From Xylanibacter oryzae DSM 17970 (GTDB lineage: Bacteria > Bacteroidota > Bacteroidia > Bacteroidales > Bacteroidaceae): 64,000 bases of DNA. The notes below the pieces were generated by a model. That model had not been told where the DNA came from and did no database searches. It saw only the letters and a list, made by a program, of their open reading frames with translations. This document shows positions 56,391 through 64,000 of the stretch, one piece after another. Position 1 is the stretch's first letter, and each line of letters opens with the position of its first letter. The position numbers and the translations under genes are program-made. The stretch lies in assembly GCF_000585355.1 (NCBI RefSeq), contig NZ_KK073873.1:2089703-2153702 (forward strand), in the 5' to 3' direction.

Positions 56391-57155
56391 ATGACGTGCA
56401 CTCAACAATCGTATATAGATTGGAATCCATGGCATGGTTGTACTAAGATTAGTCCGGGGTGCAAATATTGTTATGTGTATCGGCAGGATGAGATGTATGG
56501 TTCTGAGAAGAGAAGCTGTGTTGTAACTAAGAATGCAGATTTTAATAAACCGATCAAACGGAAACGGGATAAAAGTTATAAGATAGATCCCGGAACAATT
56601 GTTTTCACCTGTTTTACCTCTGACTTCCTAGTTGAAGGTGCTGATGAATGGCGTTCTGAAGCATGGAATATGATACGTAAACGAAGTGATCTGACCTTTT
56701 TCTTTTTCACTAAACGAATTGACCGCTTTGCTCAATGCCTACCGGAGGACTGGGGGGAAGGTTATGATAATGTAATTGTGGGATGTACCGTCGAAAATCA
56801 GGCCATGGCAGATTATAGGCTACCCATATTCAAAAGCCAGAAGATAAAACATAAGGCTATTATTGTTGCTCCGATCTTAGAGCGTGTTGATTTAAGGGCA
56901 TATCTTGACAATTCTATTGCGGAAGTTGCTGTCAGCGGAGAATCTGGATCCGAAGCTCGTGTTTGCGATTATGACTGGATATTGGATCTTCGTGCGCAGT
57001 GTATTGAAAAGAATATTCCTTTTCATTTCCACCAGACAGGGGCCAGATTAGTAAAGGACGGGAAATTGTATCTTGTTCGCCGCAGATTCCAAATATCTCA
57101 GGCAAACAAAGCCAATATCAACTACCGTATCGGAGCTCATGGAGAACAGATATGA
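56391..57155 (+). CDS. DUF5131 / phage Gp37-like radical-SAM-type protein
   Basis: The 254-residue protein begins with WNPWHGCTKISPGCKYCYVY, the family signature, with cysteines spaced C-x6-C-x2-C like a divergent radical SAM cluster. Later motifs are VFTCFTSDFLVEGADEWR, FFFTKRIDRF, VIVGCTVENQ, SGESGSEARVCDYDWI and PFHFHQTGA. Relatives occur in phages and bacteria; the reaction is unknown. It is isolated between nitroreductase and GH97 genes. Confidence 0.82.
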   Translation: MTCTQQSYIDWNPWHGCTKISPGCKYCYVYRQDEMYGSEKRSCVVTKNADFNKPIKRKRDKSYKIDPGTIVFTCFTSDFLVEGADEWRSEAWNMIRKRSDLTFFFFTKRIDRFAQCLPEDWGEGYDNVIVGCTVENQAMADYRLPIFKSQKIKHKAIIVAPILERVDLRAYLDNSIAEVAVSGESGSEARVCDYDWILDLRAQCIEKNIPFHFHQTGARLVKDGKLYLVRRRFQISQANKANINYRIGAHGEQI

Positions 57156-57221
57156 ATCATGCTATGACTTATTATTAATAAGGTAATTATCTAATATGTT
57201 TGCTGTTTCAAATTATTTATG

Positions 57222-57229
57222 TAAATTTG
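57222..57229 (+). promoter_or_regulatory. Promoter -7 box for the GH97 gene
   Basis: TAAATTTG with TTTG at 57199-57202 (about 19-base spacing), 13 bases before the ATG. Confidence 0.5.
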
Positions 57230-57242
57230 TCACATCTTTATT

Positions 57243-59138
57243 ATGAAAATGAAAATATTCAAACATCTTTTGTTTCTGACTCTGTTGGTAACGGGGTCGG
57301 GAATAACCAGTGCAGCAGCACGAATGAACGGAGTTAAGTTATCTAGTCCCGACAGCCACATTATAGTCAATGCGACCATCGTCAGTAACCGTCTTACCTA
57401 TACAGTTGTTGCCGACGGTTCAACGGTGATTGCCAATTCACCGCTTGGCATCACTGTCGATAGTTTGGACTTAGGAATGAATGTTATGTTTGCTTCTTCA
57501 CCGACTTACAAGAAGATAGATGAGAAATATCAGATATTCGGTAATCATAGCACTGCACATAATTTAGCCAATGAGGCAGTTGTGGCGTTGACAAGTAAGG
57601 GACATAAATATCATCTTATATTACGTGCCTATAATGATGGGGTGGCTGTCCGTTATTCCCTGCCTGATGGTGCAAAACGTATTGACGGTGAGTCTACTTC
57701 ATGGAGACTGCCCTTGACTGCAAAAACAGTGGCATGGATGGATCTGAACCAGTGCTATGAGGGTTTCAGTCATGTGACATCTTTCGAAAGTGTGCCTAAT
57801 GATAAAATCGTGATGGGACCTCTTACTATTAATGAGGGAACTCATCTTTTGTCGATATCCGAAGCTGACTGTGAGGATTTTTCTGATATGGCGTTTGTTT
57901 GTCATGACCGAACGTTCAAGGCTTGTTTCCCTTTTGCAAAGAACGGTTGGGAGATAAAACGCCTTGCCGATGAGAATCCTTCGTCACTTAAAGGTATGTA
58001 TGGAAACTTGCACGTGACTCCATGGAGAACGGTTATCATTGCAAAGAACCTGACGGATTTGGTCAATTCCGACTTGATCATGAATCTGTGTCCCGCTCCT
58101 TCGGCCGGATCTGATTATTCTTGGGTGAAACCCGGTCGTTGCCTTTGGCACTGGTGGAGCATAGGGGCACCGATATATGAAAATCAGAAAGCATGGTATG
58201 ACGCTGCTGCCAAACTGAAATGGGAGTATTATCTCATTGACGAGGGATGGAGCAACTGGAAATCTGAGGGCAAAGATCCGTGGACATTACTCAAAAAGGT
58301 GATAGATTATGGTAAGAGTGTTGGTGTAAAATCGATGGTTTGGGTCAATTCCAGTGAGATGCGTAATGCGTCTGCCCGCCGTGCATACCTGGAGAAGGTT
58401 AAAGCATTAGGTGCTGCCGGTATTAAGATCGACTTCATTCCGGATGCAACTTCTCAAATCCTACAGTGGTATATGGGTGCTATGCAGGATTGTGCCGAAC
58501 TCAAACTGTTATTGAATTTCCATGGTAGTGTGAAGCCGACAGGACTCTCACGTACCTATCCTAATAATATCACTCGTGAGGCTGTTCGCGGAGATGAATA
58601 CCACATGAGCCGCTACGGTCGTGTAATGCCGTATGATCAGGATGTAAGTCTACCTTTCACGAGATTGATGGCGGGAGCTGCAGATGTAACACCTGTGATG
58701 CTCGATCCTCAGCAGCTCCAGTCGGCAAAGTATTCGTGGCCACACGAGTTTGCGCAGGCTATTGTATATCTTTCGCCCATCACACACTTTTGTGATCAGT
58801 ATAAGTTCTACATAGAAAGCCCGATGTTCGATTTGTTTCAGACGATCCCCACCACCTGGGATGAAACACGTGTGCTTTCATGTACAGAAATGGGAAAGGT
58901 CGTAGCTTATGCACGCCGTAAAGGTGATATGTGGTGGATTGGTGTGATGAACGGAGCTGAGGCACGTACGATTAATCTCTCATTGGATTTTTTGAAGACG
59001 AAGAAAACTGCTACACTCGTTTATGACAACAACAGCTCAAATACTGCTATAGACAGACGCGAGAAAACCGTCTCACCAGATGATAAACTGGAAATAAAGA
59101 TGTTACCAGGCGGTGGTTTTGTGGGTAGGATTAAATGA
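57243..59138 (+). CDS. Glycoside hydrolase family 97, probably retaining alpha-galactosidase-like
   Basis: The 631-residue secreted enzyme has a signal peptide (about 1-25) and the GH97 N-terminal beta-sandwich. The TIM barrel contains GRCLWHWWSIGAP, YYLIDEGWSNWK, AGIKIDFIPDA, NFHGSVKPTGLSRTYPN and NITREAVRGDEYH, and a C-terminal beta domain follows. Known for the family: inverting members such as SusB have Glu in the NFHE position, while retaining members have Gly there and use an Asp as nucleophile. Here the sequence has NFHG and Asp in IKIDF, so the retaining type is inferred. No SusCD pair or other glycosidase is adjacent. Confidence 0.9.
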   Translation: MKMKIFKHLLFLTLLVTGSGITSAAARMNGVKLSSPDSHIIVNATIVSNRLTYTVVADGSTVIANSPLGITVDSLDLGMNVMFASSPTYKKIDEKYQIFGNHSTAHNLANEAVVALTSKGHKYHLILRAYNDGVAVRYSLPDGAKRIDGESTSWRLPLTAKTVAWMDLNQCYEGFSHVTSFESVPNDKIVMGPLTINEGTHLLSISEADCEDFSDMAFVCHDRTFKACFPFAKNGWEIKRLADENPSSLKGMYGNLHVTPWRTVIIAKNLTDLVNSDLIMNLCPAPSAGSDYSWVKPGRCLWHWWSIGAPIYENQKAWYDAAAKLKWEYYLIDEGWSNWKSEGKDPWTLLKKVIDYGKSVGVKSMVWVNSSEMRNASARRAYLEKVKALGAAGIKIDFIPDATSQILQWYMGAMQDCAELKLLLNFHGSVKPTGLSRTYPNNITREAVRGDEYHMSRYGRVMPYDQDVSLPFTRLMAGAADVTPVMLDPQQLQSAKYSWPHEFAQAIVYLSPITHFCDQYKFYIESPMFDLFQTIPTTWDETRVLSCTEMGKVVAYARRKGDMWWIGVMNGAEARTINLSLDFLKTKKTATLVYDNNSSNTAIDRREKTVSPDDKLEIKMLPGGGFVGRIK

Positions 59139-59292
59139 CAGGAATAAAAATATAGCTAGCATCTACAGAAATCTATTCTGAGATTTCCAGAATGGAATTC
59201 AGTATAAGTTACCATACTTTGTCCGTAACGGACAACTCGAGAGATTAATCGGCGGTCATTATAATCTAATGTTTTTTATAAAAGCCATTCTA

Positions 59293-59353
59293 AATTTGCC
59301 TTCAGCCGGAACCTAAAACTCTGATTATCAAATCATTCGGCTGAAGGCAAATT
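59293..59353. repeat. Palindromic element, copy 1
   Basis: A 16-base perfect inverted repeat (AATTTGCCTTCAGCCG at 59293-59308 with its complement at 59338-59353) surrounds a 29-base loop. The loop contains a second small hairpin (TGATT, four bases, AATCA). Confidence 0.8.
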
Positions 59354-59530
59354 CAAAGAGGATATATTGGTCACTATTGCCAAGCCATATTCAAACTCGG
59401 ACTTATTATTTAATGAAGATAGGCTTTACCAATCTATAGTATTGCAAATAAGTTCTTATAGCCTAACTAACGTACATCTAATGCATATATAGTAAGTTAT
59501 AAAAGTTATCATCCTAGAACTTTCGACGAC

Positions 59531-59596
59531 GTCAAACGATCGTGCGACCCAGGTCAAACGATCGTTCTACCTAGGTCGCACGACTGTAAAGGATTA
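59531..59596. repeat. Three 22-base periodic units with CGATCG cores
   Basis: The units at 59531-59552 and 59553-59574 both begin GTCAAACGATCGT, and the third (59575-59596) begins GTCGCACGACTGT. Each divides into two 11-base halves starting with G. This is the same period and copy number as the repeat at 26826-26891, with different sequence. Confidence 0.65.
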
Positions 59597-59805
59597 TTTC
59601 CGGAATAAAGAAGCATTGCTTTTATGTATAAAAAAGGTGTTAAAACAAAGCATTTTTCATCTTTTTAAAACCAATTTTCAGAGCAAAGCACAACGACATT
59701 AAGAAAGCTCCATTTTCAACCAACCAATATTAGGTATAAGTTTTAAAAGAGTCGACCTAAATCTGAGATAAGATAAAAAGTAGCATACAAAATATCCTCT
59801 GGAAG

Positions 59806-59860
59806 TTGCCTTCAGCCGAATGATTTGATAATCAGAATCTTAAGTGACGGCTGAAGGCAA
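59806..59860. repeat. Palindromic element, copy 2 (inverted)
   Basis: TTGCCTTCAGCCG (59806-59818) pairs with its complement at 59848-59860 around a 29-base loop. Read in reverse complement it matches copy 1, including the inner AATGATTTGATAATCAG; only about 12 loop bases differ. Confidence 0.8.
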
Positions 59861-59983
59861 AACGAGAATAACTTTTCGCATTATATACTAATGTATTTAT
59901 TCGAAAATATCAATATTGCGGCAGATGAGCACATGACACTTGTAGAGATTTGATTCATAAACGGATATTCACTGCGGATAATA

Positions 59984-60028
59984 AAAAATAAAATGAGCTC
60001 GGCGAAAAACCGAACTCATTTTATTTTT
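59984..60028. terminator. Terminator after the response regulator gene
   Basis: A long stem (AAAATAAAATGAG, one mismatch, TCGG with its complement) closes on a loop near 60003-60009. A and T runs lie on both sides. It lies 48 bases beyond the end of the response regulator gene on the minus strand. Confidence 0.8.
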
Positions 60029-60075
60029 ATAAGAATCCACCTTAAAGATAGACTCTCCAGAGGATATGCCTCAAA

Positions 60076-60432
60076 TTATTTATTGATATATTTGGCAATG
60101 ATATCAAGTGTAGTCTGACAGTTTACAGGCTTAGCAATAAAATCATTACAACCAGCTTCAAAAGCCGACTCCCTGTCACTCTCATAGGCATTTGCAGTCA
60201 ATGCTATAATAGGAAGGTCCGGATGATCTTTACGTATGATTTTGGTCGCTTCCAAGCCATCCATTATTGGCATTTTTATATCCATCAAAATCATATCAAT
60301 GCCACCTTCTGCAATTTTATCAACTGCTTCCTGTCCATTTACAGCTCTTACAATATTATAATTCTTCTTGAGAATATAAGTCATAAGAATGTAATTGCCA
60401 TCATTATCTTCTGCTACTAAAATGGTCTTCAT
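60076..60432 (-). CDS. Single-domain response regulator (CheY-like receiver)
   Basis: The 118-residue protein is a receiver domain only. It has the acidic pair in VAEDND (Glu8, Asp9), phospho-acceptor Asp51 in ILMDIKMPIMDG, the switch threonine in ALTANAY and the lysine in IAKPVN. There is no output domain, so it must act by binding a partner or relaying phosphate. It starts 37 bases after the sugar porter gene on the same strand with a good ribosome site (AGGAG) and shares its terminator, so they are probably one transcript. No kinase is nearby. Confidence 0.9.
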   Translation of the reverse strand: MKTILVAEDNDGNYILMTYILKKNYNIVRAVNGQEAVDKIAEGGIDMILMDIKMPIMDGLEATKIIRKDHPDLPIIALTANAYESDRESAFEAGCNDFIAKPVNCQTTLDIIAKYINK

Positions 60433-60469
60433 ATACGTTCTCCTATCTCTATTAATTTAGTTTGATTAA

Positions 60470-61930
60470 TTATTTTTTCCAAAGTTTACTCATTTCTTCT
60501 AGTGTTTTTCCTTTTGTTTCCGGTACAAGTTTCCATACGAATATTGCTGCAATTAGACAGATTACGCCATAAATGCTATATGTAAATACATGGCCAAAGT
60601 TATTATTTCCTCCCACGCTCAGATTAAACATTGGCACAAAAGTAGAACTTACAATCCAATTGAATACCCATTGGAAAGCTACTGCAATTGCCACTGCTTT
60701 ACCTCTAATCGTATTAGGGAATATTTCTGATATAAGAACCCAACAGATAGGTCCCCATGACATCATAAACGATGCGCTATAGAACATGATGCTGACCATT
60801 GTAACAATAGAGTTATGACCAAAACTTAAGGCCACACCGCATGCGCCAACAGCCATACCTAAAGAACCTATTATAAGAAGAGGCTTGCGGCCCAATTTTT
60901 CGACTGTAAAGATAGCTACCAAAGTAAACGATATATTAATGACACCCATTATTACAGTCTGCATCATAGGATTACCCATGCCCATATCTGTAAATATACG
61001 TGGTGCATAATATAATACGGCATTTATACCTACTGCCTGTTGGAATACGCTAAGCATAATACCAATAAAGATTACCATAACTCCGTAAGTAAATAACTTT
61101 TCGGTCTTTTCTGAAACGGTATTTTTTATCTCTGCAAGGATTTCTTCAGCTTTAGCAGTTCCGTTTATTTTGCCCAAAATATGTAATGCCTTTGAGTCTT
61201 TACCTATCATTGCTAAATAGCGCGGTGTCTCTGGTACGAAGCAAATTAAGATAGCGAATATTCCTGCGGGCACAGCATTGCTTAAGAACATATAGCGCCA
61301 ACCTGTTTCAACAGTCCACATATCAGTTCCTGCTGCAATAGTACTTATTCCTTGAGAAATCTCAAATACTGGATTTGTATGAGAGCCCATTATAAAGAAG
61401 TTGACCATATATACAACAAGTTGTCCAAATATAATTGCGAACTGGTTCCATGATACTAGAGTTCCACGTATATTAGAAGGGGCTATTTCTGCTATGTACA
61501 TAGGACATATTGCAGAAGCAAGACCAACACCAACGCCACCGATTATTCTGTAAAAATTAAATGCTATCAACAATCCAAATGTAGGTTTTCCATAATGAAA
61601 GAAAAGAAACTCTGGATAATACGATCCTAAAGCAGAAAGGAAGAAGAAAACACCTGCCAGAAACAAAGAACGTTTGCGACCTAATCTTGTAGCACATAAG
61701 CCTGATAAGGCACTACCTATTATACAGCCTATCAATGCACTAGAACATGTTATACCATGTGCAAAATCTGTATATACGAAATTAACGCCTTTCTGAAGAA
61801 AAAAAGCTTGTAGACCTTTTTCTGCTCCAGAGATTACTGCTGTATCATATCCGAACAGCAAGCCGCCGATTACAGCGACCATAACAATTGTTACCAAGTA
61901 AGTTTTGCTACCTTTCTGACTATATTCCAT
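60470..61930 (-). CDS. Major facilitator superfamily sugar:proton symporter
   Basis: The 486-residue inner-membrane protein has twelve helices and the sugar-porter signatures: GGLLFGYDTAVISGAEKGL, GRKRSLFLAGV, RIIGGVGVGLASAICPMYIA, PETPRYLAM, QQAVGINAVLYYAPRIF, GRKPLLIIGS and PETKGKTLEEM. It most resembles xylose and hexose symporters of the XylE/GalP type, but the sugar cannot be told. It is followed by the response regulator. Confidence 0.92.
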   Translation of the reverse strand: MEYSQKGSKTYLVTIVMVAVIGGLLFGYDTAVISGAEKGLQAFFLQKGVNFVYTDFAHGITCSSALIGCIIGSALSGLCATRLGRKRSLFLAGVFFFLSALGSYYPEFLFFHYGKPTFGLLIAFNFYRIIGGVGVGLASAICPMYIAEIAPSNIRGTLVSWNQFAIIFGQLVVYMVNFFIMGSHTNPVFEISQGISTIAAGTDMWTVETGWRYMFLSNAVPAGIFAILICFVPETPRYLAMIGKDSKALHILGKINGTAKAEEILAEIKNTVSEKTEKLFTYGVMVIFIGIMLSVFQQAVGINAVLYYAPRIFTDMGMGNPMMQTVIMGVINISFTLVAIFTVEKLGRKPLLIIGSLGMAVGACGVALSFGHNSIVTMVSIMFYSASFMMSWGPICWVLISEIFPNTIRGKAVAIAVAFQWVFNWIVSSTFVPMFNLSVGGNNNFGHVFTYSIYGVICLIAAIFVWKLVPETKGKTLEEMSKLWKK

Positions 61931-62058
61931 TGTGTATTAGAGTTTTATATAATATGGTCTTTGGACATTGCCCTCATTTAATGCCATACTATTACTTTTT
62001 AGGTTACAAATTTAATAACATTTTATGTAAAAACCACACTAAAGAGATATTTTTTTAT

Positions 62059-62067
62059 TAATTTTGC
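62059..62067 (+). promoter_or_regulatory. Promoter -7 box for metF
   Basis: TAATTTTGC matches TAnnTTTG and lies 22 bases before the ATG at 62090. Confidence 0.55.
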
Positions 62068-62089
62068 AACAAAATAATACAAGAGTAAG

Positions 62090-63046
62090 ATGAAAATCAT
62101 TGATTTAATCAAAAAAGATGTTGATCGCAAGCACTTTTCGTTTGAGGTCTTGCCTCCTTTAAAAGGCACCGGCACCGAAAAGCTCTTCAATACAATAGAT
62201 AAGCTGAGAGATTTTGAACCTCTGTTTATAAATATAACCACGCATCATAGCGAATATACATATAAGGAACTTGATAATGGATTGCTTGAGCGTCAAAGTG
62301 TAAGACGACGTCCCGGCACAATTGCTATTGCAGCTGCCATACAGAACAAATTTGACATTCCTGTACAGCCTCATATAATTTGTAGCGGAGCTACTATTGA
62401 GGATATTGAATATGAATTGCTGGATTTGCAATTTCTAGGTATTTCAAATCTACTGCTACTCAGAGGTGATAAAGCAAAAGATGACAAATCATTTAAAGCT
62501 ACTAACGGTGGACATCTTCATACGACAGATTTAATAAAGCAGGTTAATAAATTCAACGATGGATTCTTTGAAGACGGAACAAAAATCAAATGTTCTGGAC
62601 AAAAATTTGACTATGGAGTGGCTTGTTATCCTGAAAAGCATGAAGAATCGCCTAACATCGAGATGGATTTGAAATATCTAAAAGAGAAACAAGATCTAGG
62701 AGCTGAATATGCGGTTACACAGCTTTTCTATGACAATAATAAGTTCTTCTCGTTTATAAAGCGTGCTAGAGAAATGGGAATAACTATTCCTATTATTCCT
62801 GGCATTAAACCTTTTACTAAAACATCACAATTGAATATTGTACCTAAAACATTTCATTGCGATATACCAGATGAACTCGCTAGAGAAGCCATTAAATGCG
62901 AAACAGACGATGAAGCAAAGCAATTGGGCATAGAATGGGCAACTTCGCAATGTGAAGAATTGTACAAAGCAGGCGTTCACAGTGTGCATTTTTATACTGT
63001 CTCGGCTGTAGATTCGGTTCGTAAAATTGTAAACAAGTTACTCTAA
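62090..63046 (+). CDS. metF: Methylenetetrahydrofolate reductase
   Basis: It reduces 5,10-methylenetetrahydrofolate to 5-methyltetrahydrofolate for methionine synthesis, with FAD. The 318-residue protein has FSFEVLPPLKGTGTEKL (catalytic glutamate), FINITTHHSEYT, VQPHIICSGATIEDIEYEL, LLLRGDKAKDD, YGVACYPEKHEESPN, YAVTQLFYDNNKFFSF and PIIPGIKPFT. It is full-length for the bacterial form. It starts a forward pair with holB. Confidence 0.95.
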   Translation: MKIIDLIKKDVDRKHFSFEVLPPLKGTGTEKLFNTIDKLRDFEPLFINITTHHSEYTYKELDNGLLERQSVRRRPGTIAIAAAIQNKFDIPVQPHIICSGATIEDIEYELLDLQFLGISNLLLLRGDKAKDDKSFKATNGGHLHTTDLIKQVNKFNDGFFEDGTKIKCSGQKFDYGVACYPEKHEESPNIEMDLKYLKEKQDLGAEYAVTQLFYDNNKFFSFIKRAREMGITIPIIPGIKPFTKTSQLNIVPKTFHCDIPDELAREAIKCETDDEAKQLGIEWATSQCEELYKAGVHSVHFYTVSAVDSVRKIVNKLL

Positions 63047-63047
63047 G

Positions 63048-64000
63048 ATGAAATTCAGTGAAGTCATAGGTCAAAGTGAAGCAAAAAACCGTCTGATACA
63101 GATTGTTAATGAAAATCGCATACCACATGCCTTATTATTCTGTGGCCCCAAAGGTTGTGGAAAAATGGCACTGGCTATGGCATTTTCATCATATCTACTA
63201 TGCAAAGACCACAAAGATGAGGATTCTTGTGGTATGTGTAGCCAGTGCGTCATGTTAGGTAAATGGGAACATCCGGACCTACACTTTACTTATCCTGTAA
63301 TTAGACCTGCCGGAGAATCAGCTGCACATAAGATGATCAGTGATGATTTCAGTACGGAATGGCATGAAATGATTTGCAAGGGAGTCTATTTTGATATGGA
63401 GCAATGGCTGGATTACCAGAAAGCGGGTAACCAGCAGGCAAAAATAGGTGTTGGCGAAAGTACAGATTTATTAAAGAAACTAAGTTTGAAGTCGAGTCAG
63501 GGTGGATACAAGATATCTCTGATATGGTTGCCAGAGAACATGAATCAGGAATGTGCTAATGCACTGCTGAAATTGTTGGAAGAGCCACCTTCTAAAACAG
63601 TATTCATATTAGTATCAGAAGAACCTGAACGACTATTAGAAACAATAAGAAGCCGAACACAACGTTTTGATCTAAAACGAATTGACGATAAAGAAATAGA
63701 AGATGGGCTTATTGAAAAGCGTGGAATAGACCAACCTGTAGCCCTACGCATTGCTCACATAGCAAACGGAAGTTGGATGCGTGCACTTCAGGAATTGGAC
63801 TACGGAAATGAAAACAAGGCCTTTCTTGATATGTTCATCATACTAATGCGAATGGCATACGTTCGCAACGTAAAAGAGCTTGCTAAATGGAGTGAATCTG
63901 TATCAAGTTTTGGAAGAGAGAAACAGAAACGTTTCCTTACTTATTTTTTAAGGATGGTGAGAGAGAACTTCGTATACAACTTCAATAAAACAGAGATAAA
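63048..64000 (+). CDS. holB: DNA polymerase III delta' subunit (3' end beyond the window)
   Basis: A part of the clamp loader. The frame is open for 317 codons to the window edge. It starts MKFSEVIGQSEAKNRL one base after metF. Visible motifs are a P-loop with a changed end, GPKGCGKM (the usual Thr or Ser after Lys is Met), so ATP binding is doubtful, as in many delta' subunits. Others are the four-cysteine zinc module (two of the cysteines in CGMCSQC), ANALLKLLEEPP, and the sensor region SRTQRFDLKRI. The missing C-terminus is probably short. Confidence 0.88.
   Translation, partial: MKFSEVIGQSEAKNRLIQIVNENRIPHALLFCGPKGCGKMALAMAFSSYLLCKDHKDEDSCGMCSQCVMLGKWEHPDLHFTYPVIRPAGESAAHKMISDDFSTEWHEMICKGVYFDMEQWLDYQKAGNQQAKIGVGESTDLLKKLSLKSSQGGYKISLIWLPENMNQECANALLKLLEEPPSKTVFILVSEEPERLLETIRSRTQRFDLKRIDDKEIEDGLIEKRGIDQPVALRIAHIANGSWMRALQELDYGNENKAFLDMFIILMRMAYVRNVKELAKWSESVSSFGREKQKRFLTYFLRMVRENFVYNFNKTEI

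Larger units (their letters stand above)
59139..59983. other. Gene-free region rich in palindromes and periodic repeats
   Basis: No credible frame is seen in this stretch. It holds two copies of a palindromic element in opposite orientation (59293-59353, 59806-59860), a three-unit 22-base repeat between them, and a 12-base inverted repeat: ATATCCTCTGGA at 59792-59803 with TCCAGAGGATAT at 60056-60067. Confidence 0.6.

Noticed and set aside
59531..59596. Short CRISPR array
   Set aside because: The units are contiguous 22-mers with no unique spacers, there are only three, and no cas gene is present.

Overview
The window is AT-rich chromosomal DNA from a member of the Bacteroidota, most like Prevotella or a relative in the order Bacteroidales. 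The signs are: Bacteroidetes-type promoters (a -7 box TAnnTTTG with a weak TTG-type -33 box about 19-20 bases upstream) before many genes; a SusC/SusD pair; a PorW/PorX-like pair from the type IX secretion system; a DUF3098 gene after ftsX; a DUF4834 gene after pssA; and an HU-HIG-type DNA-binding protein. Most of the window is ordinary core genome.

Layout. 1-3.9 kb: DUF3098 and ftsX, a radical SAM gene, a possible small RNA, and a divergent umuC/umuD pair. 4.3-11 kb: an RND efflux operon (adaptor, pump, outer-membrane factor) that runs into an lpxA-like gene, with a palindromic operator candidate over its promoter. 11.1-20.3 kb: a CCA-type nucleotidyltransferase, then a forward run of a lipoprotein, DUF1599, a DoxX-like protein joined in frame to triosephosphate isomerase, a SPOR protein, folE, a lipoprotein, an ECF sigma factor with its membrane partner, and a small membrane protein. 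20.3-30.3 kb: a SusD/SusC pair, an HU-like protein, tRNA-Pro(GGG), a sulfatase and aroA. 30.4-35.4 kb: PorW/SprE-like and PorX-like genes followed by tsaE. 35.3-46.9 kb: housekeeping genes (trxA, dnaE, psd, pssA, pyrH, birA, yraN, tadA, rsmI, an AI-2E family exporter).

46.9-53.3 kb is the accessory part. A tRNA-Lys gene has an 18-base copy of its 3' end at 51.66 kb. Between the copies lie a broken fic gene, an IS30-family transposase remnant, two intact cargo genes (a Na+/Ca2+ antiporter-type protein and a PoxB-type pyruvate:quinone oxidoreductase) and an IS982-family remnant. No integrase remains. Just outside is an uncharacterised 290-residue protein with its own promoter and two tiny flanking ORFs.

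53.3-64 kb: an outer-membrane beta-barrel receptor, a nitroreductase, a DUF5131 protein, a GH97 glycosidase, a 0.9-kb gene-free region rich in palindromes and 22-base periodic repeats, a sugar porter with a single-domain response regulator, metF and the start of holB.

I did not find a clearly new multi-gene system. The strongest leads are the tRNA-Lys island, the paired palindromic elements and 22-base periodic repeats in two gene-poor gaps, the small-RNA candidate at 1.97-2.10 kb, the DoxX-TpiA in-frame fusion, and the efflux operator candidate.
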